Counted from the first letter of the stretch, positions 12,847-26,517 are shown. The stretch: 64,000 nt of DNA from Anthoceros angustus (GCA_010909165.1 VJWM01000011.1:1-64000); one strand, 5' to 3'. The notes: a model not told the origin generated them from the sequence alone. Program-made: numbers and translations.

Positions 12847-13135
12847 TGTCACAAGTGACCCATGGCATTTCACCAGCCATGCATTCCCGGCAAGAGTGCT
12901 AAGGCGAAGATAGCTTCGGGTACCACCTCCTTCCTAGGTCAAAAACGTGGACATTCTGAAACGGCGTAGGATACGGAGGCTTCGACATTAACCAGAGGGT
13001 AATTAAGTAGTTGAAATGGGGTTCTTGGCAGAACCCCGCTCCATGTACAAGAGACCAAGACACGGAAATAAAAGCAGCCATTCTCGTGCCCAACTAGAGT
13101 TCACGTCAAGCAGTCTTAGGATCGGAGACGTGACA
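12847..13135 (+). repeat. 5' LTR of the chromovirus
   Basis: This 289 bp sequence begins TGTCACAAG and ends GTGACA, and recurs at 32384-32672. Differences between the two include GGATACGGAGG versus GGATACGTAGG and a short cluster near GACACGGAAAT versus GACACGTCTGT. Confidence 0.93.
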
Positions 13136-13136
13136 T

Positions 13137-13150
13137 TTGGTATCAGAGCC
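13137..13150 (+). promoter_or_regulatory. Primer-binding site, initiator tRNA-Met type
   Basis: TTGGTATCAGAGCC lies one base after the 5' LTR. TGGTATCAGAGC is the classic plant retrotransposon site complementary to the 3' end of initiator tRNA-Met, where minus-strand DNA synthesis begins. Confidence 0.93.
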
Positions 13151-13894
13151 AGCCTTTCTGTCATCTCTGGATCAAGAAATCGGGGACCAGATTGGTGTGG
13201 CTTGGGCTTAGAAGAGAATGGTTCGAGATGCTGAAGGGTAATGCATCTACAACACACCTGCATTCCGAAGGACCAGCAAGAGAGACGGAGAAAAGAGCGA
13301 AGGTAGAAGGGAACGCCAGGCGCCAGAACCTGCCATTTGGCCTCTCCAATGCCAATGCCACCATCCGTTGCATCTGTACTCGAAGTGCTGGAATGAGGTT
13401 GAAACCGTCTCGCCGTTGGACTGTTGATTTCCCAGCACCATCATTGTAAGAAATCTGAAGGGAAGTCCCACGGAATTCGATCTGTCACACAACAGCAAGG
13501 ATGAGCGATTTGGTTAACCAACGGGACGTCGGGAGGCGAATTTCCAGCAGCAGTGAAGAAGGCGACCTGATAGGTAGCATTGGCGACCGAGTGCGTCGCA
13601 GGAATGCAGCTCGTCCCTGTGGAGACCACCTCACCAGCATGAACGTGTTGGGATGCGAACCGGAAGGCCCTAGGAGAAGGTGAAGGACAAAGCCGGCGGA
13701 GGGCCCGGCTCATCCAGCGTCTCCAACAAACCATAGATTGGGAAGAGTCGAACCTAGGTGGGAGAGAGACGGTCGCTAGAGACCAGGGTGAAGGTGTGGA
13801 GTGCAGCCAGGCCCACTCAGCGGCAGGCGGCGAGAAGAGGATCTCGAGACGACCTTGTACAAGACGAAAGGAGAGATAGATCAGATGCAGACCG

Positions 13895-14185
13895 GTGGGT
13901 GTCCAAACCGATGCACTGACAGCAGGCGATATCTTGCAAGAAGTTGAACGACGCACCTGCGGTGTGGAGAAGAGTTGTGAAGAATTATCTGCAGGTTTGA
14001 TGCGGCAGGATCTAAAGTTGAAGAGTGTCGAAGAAGCCATCAAGAAGGTGGAGGAGCGAGTCGGAGAAGGACAAACCAGGCTTGAACGGCAGCTAGAAGA
14101 AGTGTTGCAGGCTCTAGCGGTCCCTGTACCAGATACATCGACTCCCCCACCAGTGCATTTGGAACAACCGTCTCGGTCAATGAGA
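13895..14185 (+). pseudogene. N-terminal gag-region coiled coil of the chromovirus, interrupted
   Basis: An open frame from 13895 encodes a charged heptad-like segment (VEEAIKKVEERVGEGQ, RLERQLEEVLQAL) followed by a Pro-rich stretch. It is cut by the inserted element at 14186. Past the insert the same frame stays open for a dozen codons before a stop. Its place between the primer-binding site and the gag core suggests an N-terminal gag segment. Confidence 0.6.
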
Positions 14186-14213
14186 CCCTACTAGAAATGG
14201 CCCCCTATGTTAC
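14186..14213 (+). repeat. Left terminal inverted repeat of the CACTA-like element
   Basis: CCCTACTAGAAATGGCCCCC followed by TATGTTAC pairs with the minus strand at 26518-26545 with two mismatches. Confidence 0.85.
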
Positions 14214-14642
14214 AGTCGTTGTTGCAATTTTATGTTACACTTGTAACTTGCAACATCATTTGGAGGCTTGGTATTAAGTTTGTCATTTCTTTCCGCATTG
14301 GGCCTACAATCTTAACACGAACCTTGCTCTCTCTCCTACCACTTCACCCTCTTAACTACATCCCCTCTCTCATACGCATTGTTATGAATTCCCTCATGCA
14401 AATGCAACATGGTATAAGGACCCTCTCTCTCTTCTCTATCGGTCCCCTCTTTATTACACCCCATTGGAAGTACAATTAGTTAATGTTTTCCTATTGCTCT
14501 TCATTGCACTCTCTCTTCACAACTATTGTTAATGGCGCCCAAACCTGGATATCACAGTAACATGCCCATTAATTGTCTCTCATTAATTGTCTCCTTCCTC
14601 TACCACCTGACAGCCATAATTCCTATATCAACCTTTTTTCCC

Positions 14643-14726
14643 TACCATAGCTATTATTGGCTTGTATACTAATTGTTTATGGCTTACCATAGCTATTATT
14701 GGCTTGTATACTAATTGTTTATGGCT
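14643..14726. repeat. Two exact tandem copies of a 42 bp unit
   Basis: TACCATAGCTATTATTGGCT and the following 22 bases are repeated without a difference. Just downstream GATAGAATACACATTACC also recurs (near 14748 and 14828). These lie in the subterminal part of the DNA transposon. Confidence 0.85.
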
Positions 14727-15043
14727 TTTGCCTGATATATTGGTAGAGATAGAATACACATTACCTTCATACGTCGGTACCTACTTGTAGATCTGGATTT
14801 ACCTTCATACGTATGTATACTTGTAGAGATAGAATACACATTACCTTCATACGCATTTTTATTTTATTCATATCGTACTTATGGATTTGTACATGAACCG
14901 GATTATACATTTTTATTTCCGGACCAATCGTTCTCTTCTTTGGTCTTGGCTATGCACATTCGGCCTCGTTACCTCTTGTTCTTGCGGTTGCAAAATCGTT
15001 TGACTTAAGCGGCTTCGAACACGCGACCGCTTGTTCGTCACCA

Positions 15044-17420
15044 TCTGCCTCCTCCACTCCACCAGCGGTGCATGGACAACTAGGTTCCTTTATACATACA
15101 TACCTTGATGTCACGAAATTGGGAAAGGGTGGTACATGAGGACTAATCCCATGCTTTTGTCCGTACCCATGAGCAATGGCGTCGTCGTTTCCCCAACCCG
15201 TCGCTGGTGGTCTTTTCACATGCACAAACCTAGCAATCGTGTACTTCAACCCACACCTACCAAAGAATTCGCTTGTGTCACAAAACAAAGAATGTCACAA
15301 TTATGCATTCTTGAGTCATCGATTCGGCAGCCACAAGCTTCTCCCTTTCGCCTTCACATCACCTGCGCTCACGAACCACACATTCATCTAGATGGCGCTA
15401 ACTCTCGAAGCCCTCACTTTCTTCCTACATAAAACTAAATCCTATGCTACTTAGGCTTCTTGCAGACACCCCTACACTCATTGGTTGTCCTCGTGGAAGA
15501 TTCTTCTTCTTCTTCCAGTGTAGAACCCGTTTTCTTCCTTTGCTTGTTGGTGTCATGCTTGGTGCCGCTTTCTCTTCCCTTGCTCACGCCTCCACGGGCT
15601 CTGCGTTTCCACACATCCTTCCACAGCTTCCTTCTTTTCGACCATATGCAAGCAAAAGCCGTGATCGATGTTCGCCCATTGCATCACCATTTGCATGACA
15701 TGTTACACATTTGCACTTACACTTTTCGACCGCTCCGTGTGATCCTCCGTGTCGGTGCCACCACTTCCACATTGTTGTCCCCCTTCTTCCAGCTGCCCAC
15801 CAACTATCTTCCCTCCCTCTCCCTCGTTGTCCCCCACCCTCTTCAACGCCTTTGCATGTCTTGTCCTCGCCTCATCCATTGCTTCCCTCTTGCATTCCGT
15901 CTCAAGCATCACCATTTGCATGACATGTTACACATTTGCACTTACACTTTTCGACGCTCCGTGTGATCCTCCGTGTCGGTGCCACCACTTCCACATTGTT
16001 GTCCCCCTTCTTCCGACCAGCAACTATCTTCCCTCCCTCTCCCTCGTTGTCCCCCACCCTCTTCAACGCCTGCATGTGTATTGTCCCCTCGCCTCTATCC
16101 ATTGCTTCCCTCTTGCATTCCGTCTCCAAGCATCCTGCACATGCCACTCCAGGTGATCACATCAGTCGACAAGCGTTGCCTCGCCCACTTGCCCTCTCAC
16201 GCCCGTCATGCCTTTTCCTTACCTCTCCAATACTCGGCATGTTCTCCAAGCCATTCCTCGCTGCCCAGCTCCTCTGGTTCGCTCCCTCCCCACCGTTGCA
16301 AACTTCCTTTCAAAATCTTTCGCCTAGTGGACCAAAGGGATTGGTCCCTTGATCATGCTTTGCCGGCCTTGCGGGCGTTGCGGCGGCTTCTGAGGTGTTG
16401 GCCACACCCCCATTCTTGTGCAACGTCACCACCCTCCACGGCCTTCCTCCATGCCTTCGTTGTGACATTCGGCGGATGGAGCCATTTCGCATCCTTACCC
16501 TTCTCCTCCATATCAATGCGACTTGCCTCACCTTCTTCCCTCGTTGTGGTTCCTTGTCCGTGATGCACCGCAAACCTCGCCACAATCTCATCCCGGTCGA
16601 TGCACGGAAACTCAATCTCTACCATACTCACCTCTCCCTCGGACTCTCGTCATGGCTTGTCCACGGCACCATCAACGTCATCTTCGCACACACTAGCTCC
16701 AAGACACGCTGATGGAAGGCCCTCCTCAACAGTGCTTCTTCATCCTCCACGCATCGGCTGATCCGCATTTTCGACCCAACCTCCATCGCACGGTGGTGGC
16801 GACCATAAACACTCCTCCCGCCCGTGGAGCACTGTCAATATGGCGTCGTCGAGTTGCTTACCGGCCAGCGCTGTGGTGAGTTCTCCTATCTCTGCCGGAG
16901 TTGCAGTGGTGGGGCGTCGTCCCTGTCACCCCGTTCTTCCATCTCACCCACCTCAGCCTCATCCTCGCAATTGTCCTCGTCCTCGCCATTTCCATCCGCC
17001 TCGGAGTCGGCCGTCTCGGCCTCGGGCGCTTGCCCCTCAACCATCCTCATCTCCCACATCCGGTTGTTCTTCACGGTGGAGGTCGGGAGCATGCCCTTCC
17101 TCTCCTTGGCTCGCGTGCACCTCGCTCGCATTGCCGTCGGCATGAGCAAGTGGTCCACTGCTCCTCGGGAGGCGGATGGGCGCAGTGGGCGCACTTGTTA
17201 GGGCATCCATGCCACAAGGGCGGGGGACGGTGTTCGCTCCTCCCAGGGACCGACCACACTGCTCCAGGAAGGGCCACCTCACCGATCGGAGGACCAAAAT
17301 CCCCTGGAGCAGCACAGCGGCCCATAGGAGGCGTCGCTCCCTCCCAGCGGGGTTGATGGTCGGAAGCATCTTCCTTCCCATCCCCACCTCGGCAGGGGCA
17401 ACTTGGCATCGCCATCACCG
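15044..17420. repeat. Left-arm module, copy L1 (about 2.38 kb)
   Basis: The module starts at CCTCCTCCACTCCACCAG and recurs from 17421 and, in part, from 19566. It is strongly pyrimidine-rich on the plus strand. Minus-strand frames include a stretch at 17194-16886 with a basic part (ARCTRAKERKG) and an acidic tail (GNGEDEDNCEDEAEVGE), and the peptide AKWLHPPNVTTKAWRKAVE at 16631-16353 that recurs in copy L2. This may be a decayed minus-strand gene of unknown type. An internal 225 bp duplication (15681 and 15906) adds to its length. Confidence 0.7.
15681..16130. repeat. 225 bp tandem duplication inside module L1
   Basis: GCATCACCATTTGCATGACA at 15681 recurs at 15906, with the following 200 bases matching up to GCATTCCGTCTC. 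Module L2 carries only one copy, so this duplication arose after or apart from the triplication. Confidence 0.8.
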
Positions 17421-19565
17421 CCTCCTCCACTCCACCAGAGTGCATGGACAACTAGGTTCCTTTATACATACATACCTTGATGTCTGAAATTGGGGTGGGT
17501 GGTACATGAGGACTAATCCCATGCTTTTGTCCGTACCCATGAGCAATGGCGTGACGTTTCCCCAACCCGTCTGCCGGTCGTCTTTTCACACATGACAAAC
17601 CTAGCAATCGTGCTTCAACCCACACCTACCGGCAATTCGCTTGTGTCACAAAACAGAATGTCACAATTATGCATTCTTGAGTCATCGATTCGGCAGCCAC
17701 AAGCTTCTCCCTTTCGCCTTCACATCACCTGCGCTCACGAACCACACATTCATCTAGATGGCTAACTCCTCGAAGCCCTCACTTTCTTCCTACATAAAAC
17801 TAAATCCTATGCTACTTAGGCTTCTTGCAGACACCCCTACACTCATTGGTTGTCCTCGGAAGATTCTTCTTCTTCTTCCGTGTAGAACCGCTTTCTTCCT
17901 TTGCTTGTTGGTGTCATGCTTGGTGCCCGCTTTCTCTTCCCTTGCTCACGCCTGCTCAAGGCTTTCCCACACATCCTTCCACCTGGCTTCCTTCTTTTAC
18001 GACCACCATGGGCTGCAAGAAAGCACAGCAGTCAGTATTTCGCCCATTGCATCGCCATTTGCATGACATGTTACACATTTGCACTTACACTTTTCGACAC
18101 GCTCCGTGTGATCCTCCGTGTCGGTGCCACCACTTCCACCGCTGTTGTCCCCCCTTCTTCCAGCTGCCCACCAGCAACTGTCTTCCCTCCCTCTCCCTCG
18201 TTGTCCCCCCCACCCTCTTCAACGCCTTTGCATGTGTCGTCCTCGCCGCTGCTTCCCTCTTGCATTCCGTCTCCAAGCATCCTGCACATGCCACTCCGGT
18301 GATCACATCGACAAGCGTTGCCTCGCCCACTTGCCCTCTCACCGCCACGTCATGCCTTTTCCCTTACCTCTCAATACTCGGCATGTTCTCCAAGCCATTC
18401 CTCGCCCCACCGCAGCCTCCTCCTCTGCTCCCTCCCCACCACGAACTTCCTTTCAAAATCGCCCTAGTGGACCAAAGGGATTGGTCCCTTGATCATGCTT
18501 TGCCAGCCTTGCAGACGTTGCGGCAGCTTGCTGAGGTGTTGGCCACACCCCCCCATTCTTGTGCAACGTAACCACCCCCTGCTCCACGGCCTTCCTCCAT
18601 GCCTTCGTTGTGACATTCGGCGGATGGAGCCATTTCGCATCCTTACCCTTCTCCCTCCATATCAATGCAGCTTGCCTCACCTTCTTCCCTACGTTGTGGT
18701 TCCTTGTCCGTGATGCACCGCAAACCTCGCCACAATCTCATCCCGGTCGATGCACGGAAACTCAATCTCTACCATACTCACCAGCCTCTCCCTCGGACTC
18801 GTCATGGCTTGTCCACGGCACCATCAACGCCATCTTCGCACACACTAGCTCCAAGACACGCGATGGAAGGCCCTCCTCATGTCCTTCTTCATCCTCCACC
18901 GCATCAGATCCTCATTTTCGACCCAACCTCCGCGCAGGCGGGCGACCATAAACACTCCTCCCGCCGTGGAGCACACTGTCTGACAATGGCGTCGAGTTGC
19001 TTACCGGCCGTGTGGTGAGTTCTCCTATCTCTGCCGGAGTTGCGGTGGTGGGACGTCGTCCACTGTCACCCGTTCTTCCATCTCACCCACCTCGGCCTCA
19101 TCCTCGCAATTGTCCTCGTCCTCGCCATTTCCATCCGCCTCGAGTCGGCCGTCTCGGCCTCGGGCGCTTGCCCCTCAACCCATCCTCATCTCCCACATCC
19201 GGTTGTTCTTCACGGTGGAGGTCGGGAGCATGCCCTTCCTCTCCTTGGCTCGCGTGCACCTCGCTCGCATTGCCGTCGGCATGAGCAAGTGGTCCACTGC
19301 TCCTCGGGAGGCGGGATGGGCGCAGTGGGCGCACTTGTTAGGGCATCCATGCCACAAGGGCGGGGGACGGTGTTCGCTCCTCCCAGGGACCGACCACACT
19401 GCTCCAGGAAGGGCCACCTCACCGATCGGAGGACCAAAATCCCCTGGAGCAGCACAGCGGCCCATAGGAGGCGTCGCTCCCTCCCAGCGGGGTTGATGGT
19501 CGGAAGCATCTTCCTTCCCATCCCCACCCTCGGCAGGGGCAACTTTGAGCATCGCCATCACCGCC
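17421..19565. repeat. Left-arm module, copy L2
   Basis: This copy matches L1 along its length, with many 1-6 base indels between copies and lacking the 225 bp duplication. The shared minus-strand peptide AKWLHPPNVTTKAWRKAVE supports ancestral coding potential on that strand. Confidence 0.7.
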
Positions 19566-20235
19566 TCCTCCACCGCATCGATCCTCATTTTCGACCCAAC
19601 CTCCATCGCACAGCGGTGGTGGCCATAAACACTCCTCCCGCCGTGGAGCACACTGTCTATGATGGCGTCGAGTTGCTTACCGGCTGTGGTGAGTTCTCCT
19701 ATCTCTGCCGGAGTTGCGGTGGGACGTCCACTGTCACCCGTTCTTCCATCTCACCCACCTCGGCCTCATCCTCGCAATTGTCCTCGTCCTCGCCATTTCC
19801 ATCCGCCTCGAGTCGGCCGTCTCGGCCTCGGCTTGCCCCTCAACCCTGTCCTCATCTCCCACATCCGGTTGTTCTTCACGGTGGAGGTGAGCATGCCCTT
19901 CCTCTCCTTGGCTCGCGTGCACCTCGCTCGCATTGCGTCGGCATAGGCAAGTGGTCCACTGCTCCTCGGGAGGCGGGATGGGCCCATGGCGCGCACTTAG
20001 GGCATCCATGCCACAAGGGCGGGGGACCCGGTGTTCGCTCCTCCCGAGGACCACGACCACGCTCACGGGAAGGGCCACCTCACCGATCGGACCAAAATCC
20101 CCTGGAGCAAGAATCGGCCCATAGGAGCGGGTGCGCTCCCCTCCCAGCGGGGTTGATGGTCGGAAGCATCTTCCTTCCCATCCCCACCCTCGACAGGGGC
20201 AACTTGCTGGGCATCGCCATCACCTGCCTCCTCCG
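19566..20235. repeat. Left-arm module, partial copy L3
   Basis: It covers only the last third of the module (from TTTTCGACCCAACCTCCATC to AGCATCTTCCTTCCCATCCC). It is more indel-rich than L1 and L2. Confidence 0.7.
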
Positions 20236-20459
20236 CAACCTTGGAAGGAACACTTGCCTGCCCATCTTCATGGTGGCGCTCCCCAGGTCCGTTGTCACTG
20301 TGCCACCCTCCGCCACGCCCTCTCCTGTCGTCTCAGATGGAGCTGCCCCGGCCTCTATGGGTCCACCCACCGTTTCCACCTCCGGGCCCGTTTCCCACCG
20401 GCGTGACTTCTTCCATGACCAGCATGCATGGGTCCCCTCTCACTGTCAATGAACAAGGG

Positions 20460-22170
20460 ATATGAGTGCGAGGCGGCGTCCGTAGCGTCATGTTTCGAAT
20501 TGCCTCGAAGGGCGCCATGGATGGCTCATATGTTTCAAATCTAAGGCCGGCCGGTTATGCGGAGTGCGATCGCCATGAGGGGCGAAGGAAGGAAAAGGTT
20601 GCCTACGGAGGAGCCAAAAATTGCGGGGAAGGAAGGTGAGCATGCACAAATGGCGTGAGACGGATAGAGGTGGCCAAGGATGTCGGCCGTATGCGGCCGA
20701 CGACCTACCACAATCGGGAGGCGTCTCTGACGGCGTGAGACCGTAGGAAGGTGGAGGGATGAGGAGGGTAGGTCGTCTTGCCTATCCTCCTCATCGCCCC
20801 ATCCACCTTCCGGCGTTCAATCGGCGAGCACGGTGGGAGGAGGCTGCCCGCCAGGCAAAGGAGGCAACAAAGCGTGAAGGAGGAAGCCGCGATGGCGGCA
20901 CGGTAGGTTCAGTTCGATGGCGTGAAACTTGGCACCTTCCATCCCCGACGACGACAATTGGAGCAATGCGGTAGAGCCAGGACATGGACCAAGCGAAATC
21001 TTTGGACCGAGTTAGTGTGTTGTGGCACAGATGATATCGGTGGCGCTCACGCAACACATTGTATGCGTGTCGACATATAGACCGGTGTCCGGATGAAGCG
21101 TCATTTCCATGTGCATTGTGTGAATGCGGTTGGATGTGCGAAGACGATGGATGGCAAGTAGGGGGAATGGGAACTATCAAGTGGAAGAGGAGAACAACCC
21201 GTCACGCTTTGCGGAGGAGTTGGATGTAAGAGGAGGGCGAAAATGCGGGAATGCAGAAGGTATGAGCACGAGCAGACGGTCGGAGGGAGGGAGGACAGGA
21301 AGGACCGGCGGGTGCAGAGGCCCTAGAAAGGGAATGGCGGGCGGAATTTGTTGCGGTGGAGGTGTCATATCAACCGTGAGGCGAGGAAGGATAGGGCACA
21401 ATAGATGTGAATGCCCTCGTAAATGGTGTTGATAACGAGGCCTTGGTGAATGCTTTGCTGCACAAGCATGGAGTGAAATGGCTGAGGCATATTGAGTTGT
21501 GAAAGGCGTCGGCGCACCATTGTTGTTCGGTGGGCTAAGCGAAGGAGACACGAAGAAATCTTGGAGCTAGTCGGGACAAAGGTTGTGAGCGACACAGGGT
21601 ACGACAAGGTGGAGGGACGTTCAAAGCGAGAAGGCCGGTTAATCAAGTGTGTGGCGGAAGCCTTCCGTTAGTGAAGTCGTGCATAAGTAGACATTTCTCT
21701 CAAATGACGCGCGGAATGCCGAGATGTGGATCTTTGCGAAGGCCGTTCTGCTGGAAGAGAGGAAAAGGGGAACTACCTCGAATAGGAAACCTTCCATGGT
21801 GGACGATGAAGAGTGGGAAGATGCCTTAGCATGGGCACGACCACGAGCTGAAAGGCGGCCGTTTTCGCCATCCAAGCGAAATAGCAGCGAAGGAGAGACT
21901 AGCGAAATGGCGGTATGGGTCCAAACCCGTGGGGAAAGGGAGGTCGGACGGTGGGTGTTGCGGTTTCACAAGCGGTATGGCACGTATCCTGCGGATGGCG
22001 GCGGTATGGCATGCTAGAAGGAGCGACAAACATGGAAGTGCTATGGGCGATCCGCGGCAGGCGATTCGGTGCGGAGTTCCTCGGGCGTGTGAGGAGGCAA
22101 AGTATGCGAACCCACGAGATGCGAGATTGCGAGGATAAGCAGGAAAAGGTGCGTTCTTGAATGATATAGA
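20460..22170. other. Central part of the CACTA-like element, unclassified
   Basis: Here the plus strand switches from pyrimidine-rich to purine-rich. Short ORFs occur on both strands (for example a charged one at 21724-22017), but none is recognisable and no transposase motif was found. Confidence 0.5.
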
Positions 22171-25100
22171 GTTGGAGAAGGATCCCGATCTCGTGGCCTT
22201 CCAAGGAGGAGGATAGTGGAATGGGTCAATCCTTGAAGCGGACGGTGGGCGCTAGATGTGAGGCGGAAGCCATTCGAGCGCGGGGAGCCACAAGCATGTG
22301 GTGGAGAAAAAGCAGCGCACAAATGTGCGGGAAGGAAGGGCGAATGGCGGGGACAACAAGGCGGAGTGGAACCCGACATGGAGAGGGGCGTCACGAGGTG
22401 AGCGATCAACCATGGGAGGCGGGGACATCAAGGCGGTGGTAGGCCATGGAGCACCAAATGACAGAACAAAACAAAAGCAGTGCGGCCGTGAGAGAAGGCG
22501 CTTACGGTGGGGCAAACGCATGGCGGTGCGGGCAGCCGAGGCAAGGCGGCCCGGCATCGCCGACTATGGCGAGGCGATGAGGTGGTGGTCAGCGACACCA
22601 CGAGCAGCCGTGGTTGTGGCGAACATAGCGATGGTCATGATCGTAGAGGGGGCATGGTGGGGCATGGGTGCCTCGGGAAAGCAGGGGCAAGAACATGGTA
22701 GGGAGAGGCGTCGGTGTAAGTGAGTTGTACATGGGGCCGGTACACATCCGAGGGAATGGCGATGTCTGACGGACATCAAGTGGTAGTGGCGCAGGATGGG
22801 CGGATGGACAATGGAGGCGGCGGGGGGCCGTGGGGTGACGACATGTGTGCGCAATGGTGCCAAAAACGTTGCCCTCGGTGAGGCGGAATGGCGAGGCGGT
22901 ATGGCATGCTAGAGCGACAAACATGGAAGGCATGGGTCGCGATTCGGTGCGGAGTTCCTCGGGCGTGTGAGGAGGCAAAGTATGCACGAACCCACGAGAT
23001 GCGAGATTGCCGGAGGGAAAGGTGCGTTCTTGAATGATATAGAGTTGGAGAAGGATCCCGATCTCGTGGCCTTCCAAGGAGGAGGATAGTGGGAATGGGT
23101 CAATCCTTGAAGCGGACGGTGGGGCGCTAGATGTGAGGCGGGAAGGCATTCGAGCGCGGGGAGCCACAAGCATGTGGTGGAGAAAAAGCAGCGCACAAAT
23201 GTGCGGGAAGGAAGGGCGAATGGCGGGGGAACAAGTGGAACCCGACATGGAGAGGGGCGTCACGAGGTGAGCGATCAACCATGGGAGGGCAGGACATCAA
23301 GGCGGTGGTAGGCCATGGAGCACCAAATGACAGAACAAAAGCAGTGCGGCCGTGAGCGAGAGAAGGCGCTTGCGGTGGGGCAAACGCATGGCGGTGCGGG
23401 CAGCCGAGGGGGCAAGGCGGGAAGGCATGGGACTATGGCGAGGCGATGAGGTGGTGGTCAGCGACACGAGCAGCGTGGTTGTGGCGAACATAGCGATGGT
23501 CATGATCGTAGAGGGGGCATGGTGGGGCATGGGTGCCTCGGAAAGCAGGGGGCAACGAAGAACATGGTAGGGAGAGGCGTCGGTGTAAGTGAGTTGTACA
23601 TGGGGCCGGTACACATCCGAGGGAATGGCGATGCGGACATCAAGGCTAGTGGCGCAGCAGGATGGGCGGATGGACAATGGAGGCGGGAGGGGCCGTGGGG
23701 TGACGACATGTGTGCGCAATGGTGCCAAGCGTTGCCCTCGGTAGGCGGGCGGGGAATGGGCGCGAGGCATGAGACATCATCACGGGGATCCAGACCTCCA
23801 ATGGAGCGGGCGGCGTCACGACATGGTGACGATGAGGAAACCGAGGAGGTGGCGGAAGAGGATGGAGATGTGAGCAGCGCCGTGCGAACTTTGTACCCGA
23901 CACATACGGCGAGTCGGATCTGGACTGCACGGAGGGCTCAGAAAAGGTGGCGCAACCTATGGAGGATGGAGGAGGCGGAAGAGGAAAGGAAGGGAATGCG
24001 GCAAGGCGGATGGGGAAGGAAGAGTTACAGTCGGGGTGGCCCAAGGGGCAGTGACAAACCTGGCTGGAGGCGGGGAAGTGGGCGGAAACAAAACAAAGAG
24101 AAGGCCGAGAAGGTAAGCACACCAAATTGCAACACTCGGTATTTGTTTGTGCTTACCAAGGGCCATGGGAATGGCATGTGGTCATATGTTCTTGCAATCC
24201 CGAAGCAGGTGGAATCAGGCTGCGGCCACGGAAGGAAAAACCAGGCAAGCTTGAGGAAGGAAGGGCAAAATCGGTAGCAGTGTGGGAGGTGCAGTTTCCA
24301 GCTGCATCTGACGAGGAGTAGGCCTTCAAGAAGCGAGGCAGGCGGGGCAGAGAATGCCAACCACAACCCCAAATTCACCCCTCCAGCGAGGAGGGAGCCG
24401 AGGTCGCGGATGGAGATTGCGGTTCATTCCTCGCCGCGCGAGTGAGCAGGACACCGCGGATGCGGATGCCGGTAGATTCATCCAGCGAGGAGGAGGATAG
24501 TGGGAATGGGTCAATCCTTCGCGGACGATGGGGCGCTAGATGTGAGGCGGGGAAGCCATTCGAGCAGGGGAGCCACAAGCATGTGGTGGAGAAAAAGCAG
24601 CGCACAAATGTGCGGGAAGGAAGGACGAATGGCGGGGGACAACAAGGCGGGTGGAACCCGACATGGAGAGGGGCGTCACGAGGTGAGCGATCAACCATGG
24701 GAGGACAGACATCAAGGCGGTGGTAGGCCATGGAGCACCAAATGGCGAACAAAACAAAAGCAGTGCGGCCGGCGAGAGAAGGCGCGCTTACGGTGGGGCA
24801 AACGCATGGCGGTGCGGGCAGCCGGGGCAAGGCGGGCCATCGCCGACTATGGCGAGGCGATGAGGTGGTGGTCAGCGACACCACGAACGGCCGTGGTTGT
24901 GGCGAGAACATAGCGATGGTCATGATCGTGGGGGCATGGTGGGGCATGGGTGCCTCGGGCAGAGGCAACGAAGAACATGGTAGGGAGAGGCGTCGGTGTA
25001 AGTGAGTTGTACATGGGGCCGGTACACATCCGAGGGAATGGCGTCGTGGACATCAAAGGGTAGTAGTGGCGCAGGATGGGATGGACAATGGAGGCGGCGA

Positions 25101-25880
25101 GGGGACCGTGGGGTGACGACATGTGTGCGCAATGGTGCCAAAAACGTTGCCCTCGGTGAGGCGGAATGGGCGCGAGGCAATGAGACATCATCACGGGGAT
25201 CCAGCCTCCAATGGAGCGGACGGGCGTCACGACATGGTGACGATGAGGAAGAGCACAGGAGGTGGCGGAAGAGGATGGAGATGTGAGCCGCGAACTTTGT
25301 ACCCGACACATACAGCCGAGTCGGATGCCGAGAGCATGGACTGCAGTGGGCTCCAAAAGGTGGCGCAACCTATGGAGGATGGAGGAGGCCGGAAGAGGAA
25401 AGGAAGGGAATGCCGGCAAGGCGGATGGGGAAGGAAGAGTTACAGTCGGCATGGCGGCAGTGACACAAATGGAGGCGGGGAAGTGGGCGGAAACAAAACA
25501 AAGAGAAGGCCGAGAAGGTAAGCACACCAATTATTGCACTCCATTGTTTGTGCTTACAGCCAAGGGCCATGGGAATGGCATGTGGTCATATGTTCTTGCA
25601 ATCCGAAGCAGGTGGAATCATGCGGGCGACGGAAGGAAAAACCAGGCCGCTTGAGGAAGGAAGGGCAAAATCGGTAGCAGTGTGGGAGGTGCAGTTCCAG
25701 TGCACGCATCGACGAGGAGTAGGCCTTCAAGCGAGCAGGCGGGGCGCAGAGAATGCCAACCACAACCCCAAATTCACCCCTCCCAGGAGGAGCAGTGAGT
25801 CGCGGATGGAGATTGCGGTTCATTCCTCGCGACGAGGAGCAGACACCGCGGATGCGGATGCGTAGATTCATCCAGCGAGG
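22170..25880. repeat. Right-arm modules R1, R2 and R3
   Basis: The anchor GGAGGAGGATAGTGG, followed by the segment containing AAGCATGTGGTGGAGAAAAA, occurs near 22206, 23080 and 24487. A second anchor, CCGACACATAC, occurs near 23897 and 25305, and a third, TGGAGATTGCGGTTCATTCC, near 24410 and 25806. R2 and R3 are full-length (about 1.4 kb) and R1 is shorter. All are purine-rich on the plus strand. Plus-strand frames share the peptide GHGNGMWSYVLAI, so the arm may hold decayed plus-strand coding sequence of unknown type. Confidence 0.65.
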
Positions 25881-26517
25881 GAGGCGCCAATTTTGGATGT
25901 GGATGCGGCAAGAAGCATGTTATCGTAGGGTGCGAAACTCGTCTTCTGTTGTTCTTGTGGTATAAGGGTTTCCAAAACAAGTACCCTATCGGGGACGCCC
26001 ACAAGGGCACGAAATACGAGTGGCGTGAAAGGCCTTTGCGGTGAATAGGGTGGAAACAAGCGTAAAATTTGCGGCCGTATTGCAAAGCAGTGCACAAATC
26101 GGATACCACTTATGCGTGTACATAATTTGAAAAGGCATCGATATGTATTTGAGTAATGACATCAGACGTGCAGGAAGCCAAGGCATATTATATATAATGC
26201 GTAACGCATAACAATAAAGCGGGGAAAAACAAAGGAATGAAAGCAATAATGGCAAACCCACATGGGAAGGAGGTTCGGTACCAAGCACATAAAGTAACAT
26301 AAGAGGGTGTAACACTTTGGTTGTTGCAAATATGTTGAAATTTTGAAAGGGCCAAAATCGCCTCTCACTACTGCAACAAAATTGCAACAAAGGCATGTAT
26401 GATTGTAACAAGATGGAGGGTTGGTTACCAAACTGGTAACAAGGGCCAAATAAGTGTAACAAGACCCCAAGATTTTAACATAATTGCAACAAGGGGGTTC
26501 AAATCTTAACAAAATGT

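Noticed and set aside
19040-20452. 470-codon plus-strand ORF
   Set aside because: It runs through two copies of a pyrimidine-rich repeat, shows no known domain and is not conserved in frame between copies L1, L2 and L3.
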